DNA from: Pseudomonas pudica
GTDB taxonomy: Bacteria > Pseudomonadota > Gammaproteobacteria > Pseudomonadales > Pseudomonadaceae
Length of the DNA: 64,000 nucleotides
Assembly: GCF_015680405.1 (NCBI RefSeq)
Contig: NZ_JADLJS010000022.1
Span: forward strand, 1-64,000
Reading direction: 5' to 3'
Below the pieces are notes generated by a model. That model was given only the letters and a program-made list of their open reading frames with translations, had not been told where the DNA came from and searched no databases. Made by a program: the position numbers and the translations under genes. Position 1 is the first letter of the stretch, and the number at the start of each line of letters is the position of its first letter. Shown here piece by piece: positions 42,002 through 53,106 of this stretch.

Positions 42002-42505
42002 GTGCGTAAGTTGACCCAACTGGCCGTAGTGGCCGCGGCGCTGGTCGCCACCCCGGCTTTCGCCGAAATGAAGGTTGCCGTCCTGAACTATCAGATGGCC
42101 CTGCTGGAGTCGGATGCCGCCAAGAAGTACGCGGTAGATGCCGAGAAGAAGTTCGGCCCGCAACTGACCAAGCTGAAAAGCCTGGAAAGCAGCGCCAAGG
42201 GCATCCAGGACCGTCTGATCAAGGGCGGCGACAAGATGCAGCAGCAGGAGCGCGAGCGCCTGGAGCTCGAGTTCAAGCAGAAGGCGCGTGACTTCCAGTT
42301 CCAGTCCAAGGAGCTGAACGAAGCCAAGGCTGTTGCTGACCGCGACATGCTCAAGCAACTGAAGCCGAAGCTGGATGGCGCTGTCGAGGAAGTGATCAAG
42401 AAAGGTGGTTACGACCTGGTCCTCGAGCGTGGTGCGGTCATCGATGTCAAGCCTCAGTACGACATCACCCGCCAGGTCATCGAGCGCATGAACCAAGCCC
42501 GTTGA
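42002..42505 (+). CDS. skp: periplasmic chaperone Skp (OmpH family)
   Basis: Trimeric periplasmic holdase that keeps outer-membrane proteins soluble on the way to BAM. The 167-residue precursor has a signal peptide (LAVVAAALVATPAFA, cleaved before EMKV), a short beta core (MKVAVLNYQMALLES) and two long charged helices (KYAVDAEKKFGPQLTKLKSL to LELEFKQKARDFQFQSKELN) forming the tentacle. The start is GTG 42002, with CAGGAG seven bases before; no ATG fits the signal peptide. Confidence 0.93.
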   Translation: MRKLTQLAVVAAALVATPAFAEMKVAVLNYQMALLESDAAKKYAVDAEKKFGPQLTKLKSLESSAKGIQDRLIKGGDKMQQQERERLELEFKQKARDFQFQSKELNEAKAVADRDMLKQLKPKLDGAVEEVIKKGGYDLVLERGAVIDVKPQYDITRQVIERMNQAR

Positions 42506-42506
42506 T

Positions 42507-43562
42507 ATGACCGTGACCATGACGCTAGGCCAGTTGGCCGAGGCCCTCGGCGCCACCCTCAAGGGGCCCGAGGCGCTGCAGATTACCGGGCTGGCCACCT
42601 TGCAGGAGGCTGGCCCAGGTCAGTTGAGCTTCCTCGCCAACCCGCAGTACCGCAAATTCCTGGATAGCAGCCAGGCGGCCGCGGTGCTGCTGAAGGCGGC
42701 GGACGCCGAAGGCTTTGCCGGCAATGCGCTGATCGTCGCCGATCCGTACCTGGCCTATGCACGCATTTCCCATCTGTTCGACCCCAAACCCAAGGCTGTG
42801 GCGGGTATTCATCCCAGCGCCGTGGTGGCTGAGGACGCGCAGGTGGATGCCAGCGCCAGCATCGGACCGTTTGCGGTCATCGAAAGCGGTGCGCGCATCG
42901 CGGCCAATGTCAGTGTGGGTGCACACTGCGTGGTCGGCGCCCGTTGCGTGATCGGAGAGGGCGGCTGGCTGGCTCCACGGGTCACCCTGTACCATGATGT
43001 GACCATCGGCAAGCGTGTGGTCATCCAGTCGGGTGCGGTGATCGGCGGTGAAGGCTTCGGCTTTGCCAACGAGAAGGGCGTGTGGCGCAAGATCGCCCAG
43101 ATCGGTGGCGTGACCATCGGCGACGACGTGGAAATCGGTGTCAACACTGCGGTCGATCGTGGTGCGCTGTCGGATACGCGGATCGCTGACGGGGTCAAGC
43201 TCGACAACCAGATCCAGATCGCCCACAACGTGCAGATCGGTGAGCACACGGCCATGGCCGCCTGCGTCGGAATTTCCGGCAGCACGCGCATCGGCAAGCA
43301 TTGCACCATTGCCGGAGGTGTTGGCATGGTGGGTCATATCGATGTCTGTGATAACGTTTTCGTGTCCGGGATGACCATGGTGACCCGTTCGATCACCGAA
43401 CCGGGTGCCTATTCTTCCGGCACTGCCATGCAGCCACTGGCTGAATGGCGCAAGAGCGCCGCGCGTATCCGCCACCTGGACGACATGGCCAAGCGTCTCC
43501 AGCAGCTGGAAAAACGCGTCGATACCGTGACCTCAGGTGGCCAGCCGACATCAGAAGGCTGA
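42507..43562 (+). CDS. lpxD: UDP-3-O-(3-hydroxyacyl)glucosamine N-acyltransferase LpxD
   Basis: Third step of lipid A synthesis, adding the N-linked 3-hydroxyacyl chain. The 351-residue protein has an N-terminal uridine-binding domain (TLGQLAEALGATLKGPEALQ, LSFLANPQYRKFLDSSQAAA), a left-handed beta-helix of hexapeptide repeats (residues about 100-300) with the catalytic His region around IQIAHNVQIGEHTAMAACVG, and a C-terminal helix. It starts two bases after the skp stop. Confidence 0.96.
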   Translation: MTVTMTLGQLAEALGATLKGPEALQITGLATLQEAGPGQLSFLANPQYRKFLDSSQAAAVLLKAADAEGFAGNALIVADPYLAYARISHLFDPKPKAVAGIHPSAVVAEDAQVDASASIGPFAVIESGARIAANVSVGAHCVVGARCVIGEGGWLAPRVTLYHDVTIGKRVVIQSGAVIGGEGFGFANEKGVWRKIAQIGGVTIGDDVEIGVNTAVDRGALSDTRIADGVKLDNQIQIAHNVQIGEHTAMAACVGISGSTRIGKHCTIAGGVGMVGHIDVCDNVFVSGMTMVTRSITEPGAYSSGTAMQPLAEWRKSAARIRHLDDMAKRLQQLEKRVDTVTSGGQPTSEG

Positions 43563-43676
43563 TACCATTCCCTGAGCAAGAGTGAACAGTCGCTAGCTGG
43601 CTCCTCTTTGGACTGCAAAAGGAGCGTGTGGTCAGCACCTGCGCTCCCTATTCTTATTACAGGCTTCCCCCCCGAA

Positions 43677-44117
43677 ATGATGGACATCAACGAGATTCGC
43701 GAATACCTGCCTCACCGTTACCCGTTCCTGCTGGTGGACCGCGTGACGGAGCTGGACTACGAGGCCCAGAGCATTCGTGCCTACAAGAATGTCAGCATCA
43801 ACGAGCCGTTCTTCAACGGCCATTTCCCGGCGCATCCGATCATGCCGGGCGTCCTGATCATCGAAGCCATGGCACAGGCCGCGGGTATCCTCGGTTTCAA
43901 GATGCTCGACGCCAAGCCGGCCGATGGCACCCTGTACTACTTCGTCGGCTCCGACAAGCTGCGTTTCCGTCAGCCGGTACTGCCGGGTGACCAGTTGGTG
44001 CTGGAAGCCAAGTTCCTCAGCCGCAAGAGCATGATCTGGAAATTCGAGTGCCGCGCCCTGGTCGACGGCAAGCCGGTTTGCTCGGCAGAAATCACCTGTG
44101 CGGAACGCTCCCTATGA
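43677..44117 (+). CDS. fabZ: 3-hydroxyacyl-ACP dehydratase FabZ
   Basis: Hot-dog-fold dehydratase of fatty acid synthesis. The 146-residue product has MDINEIREYLPHRYPFLLVD, the catalytic His in FFNGHFPAHPIMPGVLIIEA with the active Glu, and LRFRQPVLPGDQLVLEA. FabZ and LpxA/LpxD share 3-hydroxyacyl-ACP. ATG 43677 (or the adjacent ATG) matches relatives, but the preceding bases are C-rich with no ribosome site. AAAAGGAG at 43617-43624 is too close to an in-frame GTG at 43626 to be a convincing longer start. Coupling to lpxD seems unlikely across the 114-base gap. Confidence 0.95.
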   Translation: MMDINEIREYLPHRYPFLLVDRVTELDYEAQSIRAYKNVSINEPFFNGHFPAHPIMPGVLIIEAMAQAAGILGFKMLDAKPADGTLYYFVGSDKLRFRQPVLPGDQLVLEAKFLSRKSMIWKFECRALVDGKPVCSAEITCAERSL

Positions 44118-44890
44118 ATTCGATTGATCCTCGGGCCATTATCGACCCCTCGGCCAAGCTGGCCGAGGGTGTCGAGGTCGGCCCCTGGTCGATCGTTGGC
44201 CCCGATGTAGAAATCGGGGAGGGCACCGTCATCGGCCCACATGTTGTGCTCAAAGGGCCGACCCGCATCGGCAAGCACAACCGTATCTTTCAGTTTTCCT
44301 CGATCGGCGAAGACACCCCGGACCTCAAGTACAAGGGTGAACCGACGCGCCTGGTGATCGGCGATCACAACGTGATCCGCGAAGGGGTGACCATTCACCG
44401 CGGCACCGTCCAGGACCGTGCGGAAACCACAGTGGGCGACCACAACCTGATCATGGCCTATGCCCACATCGGCCACGACAGCGTCATCGGCAACCACTGC
44501 ATCCTGGTCAACAACACGGCCCTGGCCGGCCATGTGCACGTTGGGGACTGGGCGATCCTGTCCGGCTACACCCTGGTGCACCAGTACTGCCATATCGGTG
44601 CCCACGCGTTTTCCGGCATGGGTACGGCGATTGGCAAGGATGTCCCGGCCTTCGTCACCGTGTTCGGCAGCCCAGCCGAAGCCCGCAGCATGAACTTCGA
44701 AGGCATGCGCCGCCGGGGTTTCAGCGACGAGGTGATCCATGTGCTGCGCCGTTGCTACAAGATCGTCTATCGCCAGGGCCTGACCGTCGAAGACGCGCTC
44801 AAGGAACTGGACGAACTGGCTGCGAAGCACCCTGAGGTCGATCTGTTCCGTCAGTCGATCGTTAACTCCGCTCGCGGCATCACCCGCTGA
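44114..44890 (+). CDS. lpxA: UDP-N-acetylglucosamine O-acyltransferase LpxA
   Basis: First step of lipid A synthesis, transferring 3-hydroxyacyl from ACP to UDP-GlcNAc. The 258-residue protein is a left-handed beta-helix: IDPRAIIDPSAKLAEGVEVG, IGPHVVLKGPTRIGKHNRIF, MAYAHIGHDSVIGNHCILVN (catalytic His region), and a helical C-terminus (LRRCYKIVYRQGLTVEDALK). Its ATG overlaps the fabZ stop by four bases. Confidence 0.97.
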   Translation: MNSIDPRAIIDPSAKLAEGVEVGPWSIVGPDVEIGEGTVIGPHVVLKGPTRIGKHNRIFQFSSIGEDTPDLKYKGEPTRLVIGDHNVIREGVTIHRGTVQDRAETTVGDHNLIMAYAHIGHDSVIGNHCILVNNTALAGHVHVGDWAILSGYTLVHQYCHIGAHAFSGMGTAIGKDVPAFVTVFGSPAEARSMNFEGMRRRGFSDEVIHVLRRCYKIVYRQGLTVEDALKELDELAAKHPEVDLFRQSIVNSARGITR

Positions 44891-44891
44891 C

Positions 44892-46019
44892 ATGGCCCAG
44901 CTTTGCGTAGCCTTGGTCGCGGGTGAGGCCAGCGGTGATATCCTCGGTTCAGGCTTGATGCGTGCCATCAAGGCACGCCGCCCGGACGTAAGGTTCATCG
45001 GCGTTGGCGGCCCCTTGATGGAAGCCGAAGGCCTGCAGTCCTATTTCCCCATGGAACGCCTGGCCGTCATGGGCCTGGTCGAAGTGCTGGGGCGCCTGCG
45101 CGAGCTGCTCAAGCGCCGCAAGCTGCTGATCGAGACCCTGATCGGTGAAAAGCCCGATGTGTTCATCGGCATCGATGCCCCCGATTTCACCCTCAACATC
45201 GAACTGAAACTGCGTCAGGCCGGGATCAAGACCGTGCACTACGTCAGCCCGTCTGTCTGGGCCTGGCGGCAGAAGCGTGTGCTGAAGATTCGCGAAGGCT
45301 GCGACCTGATGCTGACGCTGTTGCCGTTCGAGGCGCGGTTCTATGAAGAGCAGGGCGTGCCTGTACGTTTCGTCGGCCACCCGTTGGCCGACACCATCCC
45401 GCTTGAAGCCGACCGCCCTGCCGCACGTGCCGCGCTGGGCCTGGGCGAAGGGCCGGTAGTGGCGTTGATGCCGGGCAGCCGGGGCGGCGAAGTAGGGCGC
45501 CTGGGGGCTCTGTTCCTGGATGCTGCCGAGCGCCTGCGCCAGCAGGTACCGGGCGTGCGTTTCGTGCTGCCCTGCGCCAATGCCGCGCGTCGCGCCCAGG
45601 TCGAGCAGATGCTCGAAGGGCGCCAGCTGCCGCTGACCCTGCTCGATGGCCAGTCGCACCAGGCCCTGGCGGCCTGTGACGCGGTGCTGATCGCCTCGGG
45701 CACCGCTACCCTCGAAGCGCTGTTGTACAAACGGCCCATGGTTGTGGCCTATCGCCTGGCGCCCCTGACCTACTGGATCCTTAAGCGCCTGGTAAAGAGC
45801 CCATACGTGTCGTTGCCGAACTTGCTGGCCCAGCGTGCGCTGGTTCCCGAGCTGCTGCAGGATGACGCCACCAGCGAAGCCCTTGCCAACACCCTGGCGC
45901 CCCTGGTAGCCGATGGCAGCCAGCAGACCGAAAGTTTCGACGAAATTCATCGCACCCTGCGCCGTGACGCCTCCAACCAGGCAGCCGAGGCGGTACTGGC
46001 GTTGCTCAAGGACCGCTGA
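44892..46019 (+). CDS. lpxB: lipid-A-disaccharide synthase
   Basis: Joins UDP-diacylglucosamine and lipid X into the lipid A disaccharide at the inner-membrane surface. The 375-residue GT19 enzyme has CVALVAGEASGDILGSGLMR at the N-terminus, FIGIDAPDFTLNIELKLRQA, VHYVSPSVWAWRQKRV, LMPGSRGGEVGRL and ASGTATLEALLYKRPMVVAY. It begins one base after the lpxA stop and rnhB begins one base after its own stop. Confidence 0.97.
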   Translation: MAQLCVALVAGEASGDILGSGLMRAIKARRPDVRFIGVGGPLMEAEGLQSYFPMERLAVMGLVEVLGRLRELLKRRKLLIETLIGEKPDVFIGIDAPDFTLNIELKLRQAGIKTVHYVSPSVWAWRQKRVLKIREGCDLMLTLLPFEARFYEEQGVPVRFVGHPLADTIPLEADRPAARAALGLGEGPVVALMPGSRGGEVGRLGALFLDAAERLRQQVPGVRFVLPCANAARRAQVEQMLEGRQLPLTLLDGQSHQALAACDAVLIASGTATLEALLYKRPMVVAYRLAPLTYWILKRLVKSPYVSLPNLLAQRALVPELLQDDATSEALANTLAPLVADGSQQTESFDEIHRTLRRDASNQAAEAVLALLKDR

Positions 46020-46020
46020 C

Positions 46021-46644
46021 ATGCAGATGGGACTGGATTTCAACCTGGTCGAAGACTTGGTCGCCGGCGTCGACGAAGTGGGCCGTGGCCCGTTGTGCGG
46101 CGCGGTGGTGACCGCAGCGGTGATCCTCGACCCGGCGCGCCCGATCCTCGGCCTGAACGATTCGAAGAAACTCACCGAAGCCAAGCGCGAAGCGCTGTTC
46201 GACGAGATCTGCGAAAAGGCCCTGAGCTTTTGCATCGCCCGCGCCGAGGTCGAGGAAATCGACCGCCTGAACATTCTGCATGCGACCATGCTGGCCATGC
46301 AGCGCGCGGTGGAAGGGCTGCACATTACACCGAAGCTGGCCCTGATCGACGGTAACCGCTGCCCGAAACTGGCCGTACCGGCATCGCCGGTGGTCAAGGG
46401 TGATAGCCAGGTGCCGGCCATCGCGGCGGCGTCGATCCTGGCCAAGGTGACCCGTGACCGGGAGATGAGCGCATTCGAGTTGATCTACCCGGGGTATGGC
46501 ATTGGCGGGCACAAGGGCTACCCGACCCCGGTGCACCTCGAGGCGCTGGCACGGTTGGGGCCAACGCCCATTCATCGGCGTTCCTTTGCCCCGGTGCGGG
46601 CAGCTTGGGAAGCGCGTGCCGGTGTTCTCGATTCCCTGATCTGA
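46021..46644 (+). CDS. rnhB: ribonuclease HII
   Basis: Cuts RNA in RNA-DNA hybrids and at single ribonucleotides in DNA, starting ribonucleotide excision repair. The 207-residue product has the catalytic motif VAGVDEVGRGPLCGAVV (DEVGRG, about residues 19-24), LNDSKKLTEAKREALF and ASILAKVTRDREMSAF, with the acidic DID-type residue in LALIDGNRCPKL. The ATG at 46021 follows the lpxB stop directly; the open frame upstream is inside lpxB. Confidence 0.96.
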   Translation: MQMGLDFNLVEDLVAGVDEVGRGPLCGAVVTAAVILDPARPILGLNDSKKLTEAKREALFDEICEKALSFCIARAEVEEIDRLNILHATMLAMQRAVEGLHITPKLALIDGNRCPKLAVPASPVVKGDSQVPAIAAASILAKVTRDREMSAFELIYPGYGIGGHKGYPTPVHLEALARLGPTPIHRRSFAPVRAAWEARAGVLDSLI

Positions 46645-46652
46645 ACCCCCGG

Positions 46653-46770
46653 GGGGCCGCTTTGCGGCCCATCGCCGGCAAGCCAGCTCCCACACGGAAC
46701 GTACAGCCCCTGACAGCTACGCGGTCCCCGTGGGAGCTGGCTTGCCGGCGATGGGCTGCAAAGCAGCCCC
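46653..46770. repeat. REP inverted pair between rnhB and dnaE
   Basis: GGGGCCGCTTTGCGGCCC followed by ATCGCCGGCAAGCCAGCTCC (to about 46692) faces TGGGAGCTGGCTTGCCGGCG (46731-46750) and a GGGCTGC/GCAGCCC hairpin ending at 46770. Nine A bases follow. It may end the upstream lipid A transcript in part, as dnaE has its own -10 box just after it. Confidence 0.8.
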
Positions 46771-46791
46771 AAAAAAAAACCTCAATTAAGC

Positions 46792-46797
46792 TACAAT
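46792..46797 (+). promoter_or_regulatory. -10 box of a dnaE promoter
   Basis: TACAAT is 38 bases before the dnaE start. The region 17 bases upstream is the A-tract 46771-46779, giving no real -35 but a possible UP-like element. A start about 46804 is inferred. Confidence 0.5.
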
Positions 46798-46834
46798 CCC
46801 GCCCTTGTCGTTCAGCACTGCTACAGGATCTTCC

Positions 46835-50359
<3,525 letters not shown>

Positions 50360-50465
50360 ACCGACAAAAATTTAATCTCGACCTGAATGCGCCTGATCCC
50401 TTAAGGTAGGGCGCCAAACGGATCAACCGGCCGGCCGCCTGGCCGTAGACCCTAGACGGATGACT

Positions 50466-51413
50466 ATGAACCCGAATTTTCTCGATTTCGAACAGCCGAT
50501 TGCCGACCTGCAAGCCAAGATCGAAGGCCTGCGCCTGGTAGGCAACGACAACTCGCTGAACATCAGCGATGAAATTGCCCGTCTGCAAGACAAGAGCAAC
50601 ACCCTGACCGAAAGCATCTTCGGCAACCTGACCAGCTGGCAGATCGCCCGCCTGGCCCGTCATCCGCGTCGTCCTTACACCCTGGACTACCTGGAGCACA
50701 TCTTCACCGAGTTCGAAGAGCTGCACGGCGACCGCCACTTCGCCGACGACGCTGCCATCGTCGGTGGTACCGCGCGCCTGGACGGCAAGCCGGTCATGGT
50801 CATCGGCCACCAGAAGGGCCGTGAAGTGCGTGAGAAGGTACGCCGCAACTTCGGCATGCCGCGCCCTGAGGGCTACCGCAAGGCCTGCCGCCTGATGGAA
50901 ATGGCCGAGCGCTTCAAGATGCCGATCCTGACCTTCATCGACACCCCTGGTGCCTACCCAGGCATCGACGCCGAAGAGCGCAACCAGAGCGAGGCCATCG
51001 CCTGGAACCTGCGCGTGATGGCGCGCCTGAAAACCCCGATCATCGCCACCGTGATCGGCGAGGGTGGTTCCGGCGGTGCGCTGGCCATCGGCGTGTGTGA
51101 CCAGTTGAACATGCTGCAGTACTCCACCTACTCGGTGATTTCGCCGGAAGGCTGCGCCTCGATCCTGTGGAAGACTGCCGACAAGGCAGCTGATGCAGCC
51201 GAAGCCATGGGCATCACTGCCGAGCGCTTGAAGAGCCTGAACATCGTCGACAAGGTCATCCAGGAGCCGCTGGGCGGCGCTCACCGTGACCCGGCGAAGA
51301 TGTCGGAAAGCATCCGTGCCGACCTGGTGCAGCAGTTGGACATGCTCGGCAAGCTCGACCATGACGCGCTGCTGGCCCGCCGTTACGATCGCCTGATGAG
51401 CTACGGTCTCTGA
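50466..51413 (+). CDS. accA: acetyl-CoA carboxylase carboxyltransferase alpha subunit
   Basis: With AccD it transfers carboxyl from biotin on AccB to acetyl-CoA, giving malonyl-CoA for fatty acid synthesis. The 315-residue protein has NFLDFEQPIADLQAKIEGLR, RHPRRPYTLDYLEHIFTEFE, FGMPRPEGYRKACRLMEMAE, ILTFIDTPGAYPGIDAEERN and VIGEGGSGGALAIGVCDQLN. ACGGA lies five bases before ATG 50466, favouring it over the ATG at 50460. It follows dnaE by 106 bases, as in many gamma-proteobacteria. Confidence 0.97.
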   Translation: MNPNFLDFEQPIADLQAKIEGLRLVGNDNSLNISDEIARLQDKSNTLTESIFGNLTSWQIARLARHPRRPYTLDYLEHIFTEFEELHGDRHFADDAAIVGGTARLDGKPVMVIGHQKGREVREKVRRNFGMPRPEGYRKACRLMEMAERFKMPILTFIDTPGAYPGIDAEERNQSEAIAWNLRVMARLKTPIIATVIGEGGSGGALAIGVCDQLNMLQYSTYSVISPEGCASILWKTADKAADAAEAMGITAERLKSLNIVDKVIQEPLGGAHRDPAKMSESIRADLVQQLDMLGKLDHDALLARRYDRLMSYGL

Positions 51414-51427
51414 TAGCGAGATGAATG

Positions 51428-51527
51428 GCACCGGCTTCGCCGGTGTGCGCGGGTGAACCCGCTCCCGCAGGTATTGCGCAGCCCTCTGAAACGGCGCGAT
51501 CCCTGTGGGAGCGGGTTCACCCGCGAC
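51428..51527. repeat. REP inverted pair between accA and tilS
   Basis: A small hairpin CACCGGCTTCGCCGGTG starts just after accA. GCGGGTGAACCCGCTCCCGC (51450-51469) faces CCTGTGGGAGCGGGTTCACC (from 51502). The second unit ends only about 28 bases before the tilS start codon. Confidence 0.8.
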
Positions 51528-51554
51528 TGCATACTCGAATTGAGTGCGGGTTCG

Positions 51555-52838
51555 ATGATCAACCTCACACCTTGGCTCAACGCCCCCACCTGGTACATCG
51601 CCTTCTCCGGCGGCCTCGATTCCACCGTCCTCCTGCACCTGCTGGCTGACTACGCCCGCAATCACGCATCACCTCCACTGCGCGCCATCCACATCCATCA
51701 CGGCCTGCAAACCGCCGCCGATGCCTGGCCCGCCCACTGCCAAACCGTCTGCGACAATCTCGGCATCGAACTCCAGGTCATCCACGTCCAGGTCACCCCC
51801 GACGCCAGCCTCGAACAGGCCGCCCGCGACGCCCGCTATGCTGCCTTCAGGCAAGCCCTCGGCCCGGGTGACATCCTGTTCACCGGCCAGCACCGCGAAG
51901 ACCAGGCCGAAACCCTGCTGTTCCGCCTGCTGCGCGGCGCAGGCCTGCGTGGCCTGGCTGCAATGCCGGGGCAGCGCGCGCTAGGGCAGGGCAGCCTGGT
52001 CAGGCCATTGCTGGGCTGTTCCCGTCAGCAGCTGCAGGACCACGCCGAGGCCAATGGGCTGGACTGGATCGAAGATCCATCGAACGCTGACACACAATTT
52101 GCCCGCAACTACCTGCGCAGCGAAGTGTTTCCGCTACTTCGGCAACGTTGGCCACAAGCCAGCCAGAACCTGGCCCGCGCCGCCGAGCACCTGGGCGAAG
52201 CCCTGGGCCTGCTGGACGAACTGGCGCAGGACGACCTGGCGCTCGCCGGGGAGGGCGCGCCGGTGGCCTGGCCGGGGCTGGACTCCCTCGACCTGGCCAC
52301 CCTGCTGGCGCTGTCGCCGGCCCGTCAGCGCAATGCCCTGCAATACTGGCTGAGCCGCCGTACCCGCCTGCCTGACACCCGGCACTGGGCCGGCTGGGCG
52401 GACCTGTGCGATGCCGCCGCCGATGCCCAGCCCGTCTGGCGCCTTGCCGATGGGCAGCTGCTGCGCGGTCATGGGCGCATCTGGTGGTTGAGCGGTGACT
52501 GGCTGCAACTGCCCGTCGGCGAACTGGGCTGGGCCGATCCCGCCGAGTCTTTGCCGTTGCCGGGTAACGGCAGGGTGCGTCTTGCTGGCGCAGCGCCGCT
52601 GCACGGCTTGCGCATTGCCTACCGCCAGGGCGGTGAAGTGCTGGATGTCCCCGGCCGTGGCCGACGCGACCTGAAGCGCTTGCTCAACGAGTTGCAGGTG
52701 CCGCTCTTCCTGCGCCCGCGCCTGCCATTGCTGTACCAGGGCGAGCGGCTGCTGGCGGTGGCCAACCTGCCCGGGCTGGTGCAGGCGGATTGCCAGCTGT
52801 ATTGGCAATTGCCGACGAACGCGCAAGGTTTGAGCTGA
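51555..52838 (+). CDS. tilS: tRNA(Ile)-lysidine synthase
   Basis: Adds lysine to C34 of the CAU-anticodon tRNA so that it reads AUA as isoleucine; essential in most bacteria. The 427-residue ATP-PPi-family protein has the P-loop YIAFSGGLDSTVLLHLLADY (about residues 14-33), IHIHHGLQ, FTGQHREDQAETLLFRLLRG, LVRPLLGCSRQQLQ, and the C-terminal TilS domain (GRGRRDLKRLLNELQVP). ATG 51555 begins MINLTPWLNAPTWYIAFSGG, as in relatives; the frame stays open upstream through the REP element but that part is not protein-like. Confidence 0.96.
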   Translation: MINLTPWLNAPTWYIAFSGGLDSTVLLHLLADYARNHASPPLRAIHIHHGLQTAADAWPAHCQTVCDNLGIELQVIHVQVTPDASLEQAARDARYAAFRQALGPGDILFTGQHREDQAETLLFRLLRGAGLRGLAAMPGQRALGQGSLVRPLLGCSRQQLQDHAEANGLDWIEDPSNADTQFARNYLRSEVFPLLRQRWPQASQNLARAAEHLGEALGLLDELAQDDLALAGEGAPVAWPGLDSLDLATLLALSPARQRNALQYWLSRRTRLPDTRHWAGWADLCDAAADAQPVWRLADGQLLRGHGRIWWLSGDWLQLPVGELGWADPAESLPLPGNGRVRLAGAAPLHGLRIAYRQGGEVLDVPGRGRRDLKRLLNELQVPLFLRPRLPLLYQGERLLAVANLPGLVQADCQLYWQLPTNAQGLS

Positions 52839-53106
52839 AGGGTACATTCGGGTAGACTACCCTCCCTTCTTGATACAGCTTCTGTGGGTTCCGCGAAAAC
52901 ACAGGAGTTGCCGATTACCAAGCAGTTTTTTGCTGGGCTGATTCTTAAAATGACGAGCGAGCTCCATGCCGGGATATTCCTGGTCTGTACAGACGCGGCA
53001 GTTTTTCGAGATGCACTGTGATTGACGCAGGTGATCGGGGGCTTCGGCCTTCCTTCGCTTTCTCCGGCGGCGCTGGCCGCCTTAACGCAGACTTCTAGGG
53101 TTTTTC
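52839..53106 (+). promoter_or_regulatory. pyrG upstream region/leader
   Basis: About 268 bases with no firm gene. It holds a possible 23-codon ORF (52950-53021, MTSELHAGIF to FRDAL) without a ribosome site, a GCAG/TGCT-type loop with six T bases at 52921-52937, and a hairpin GGCGGC/GCCGCC (53066-53081) shortly before pyrG. TTGATACAG at about 52870 may be part of a promoter. No known riboswitch was recognised. Confidence 0.4.

Noticed and set aside
42507..46019. Broken or frameshifted lipid A genes
   Set aside because: lpxD, fabZ, lpxA and lpxB are all full length with normal overlaps; no disruption was seen.
46761..46779. Intrinsic terminator after rnhB on the plus strand
   Set aside because: The GGGCTGC hairpin is followed by A bases, not T, so it is not a plus-strand terminator; the A-tract more likely belongs to the dnaE promoter.
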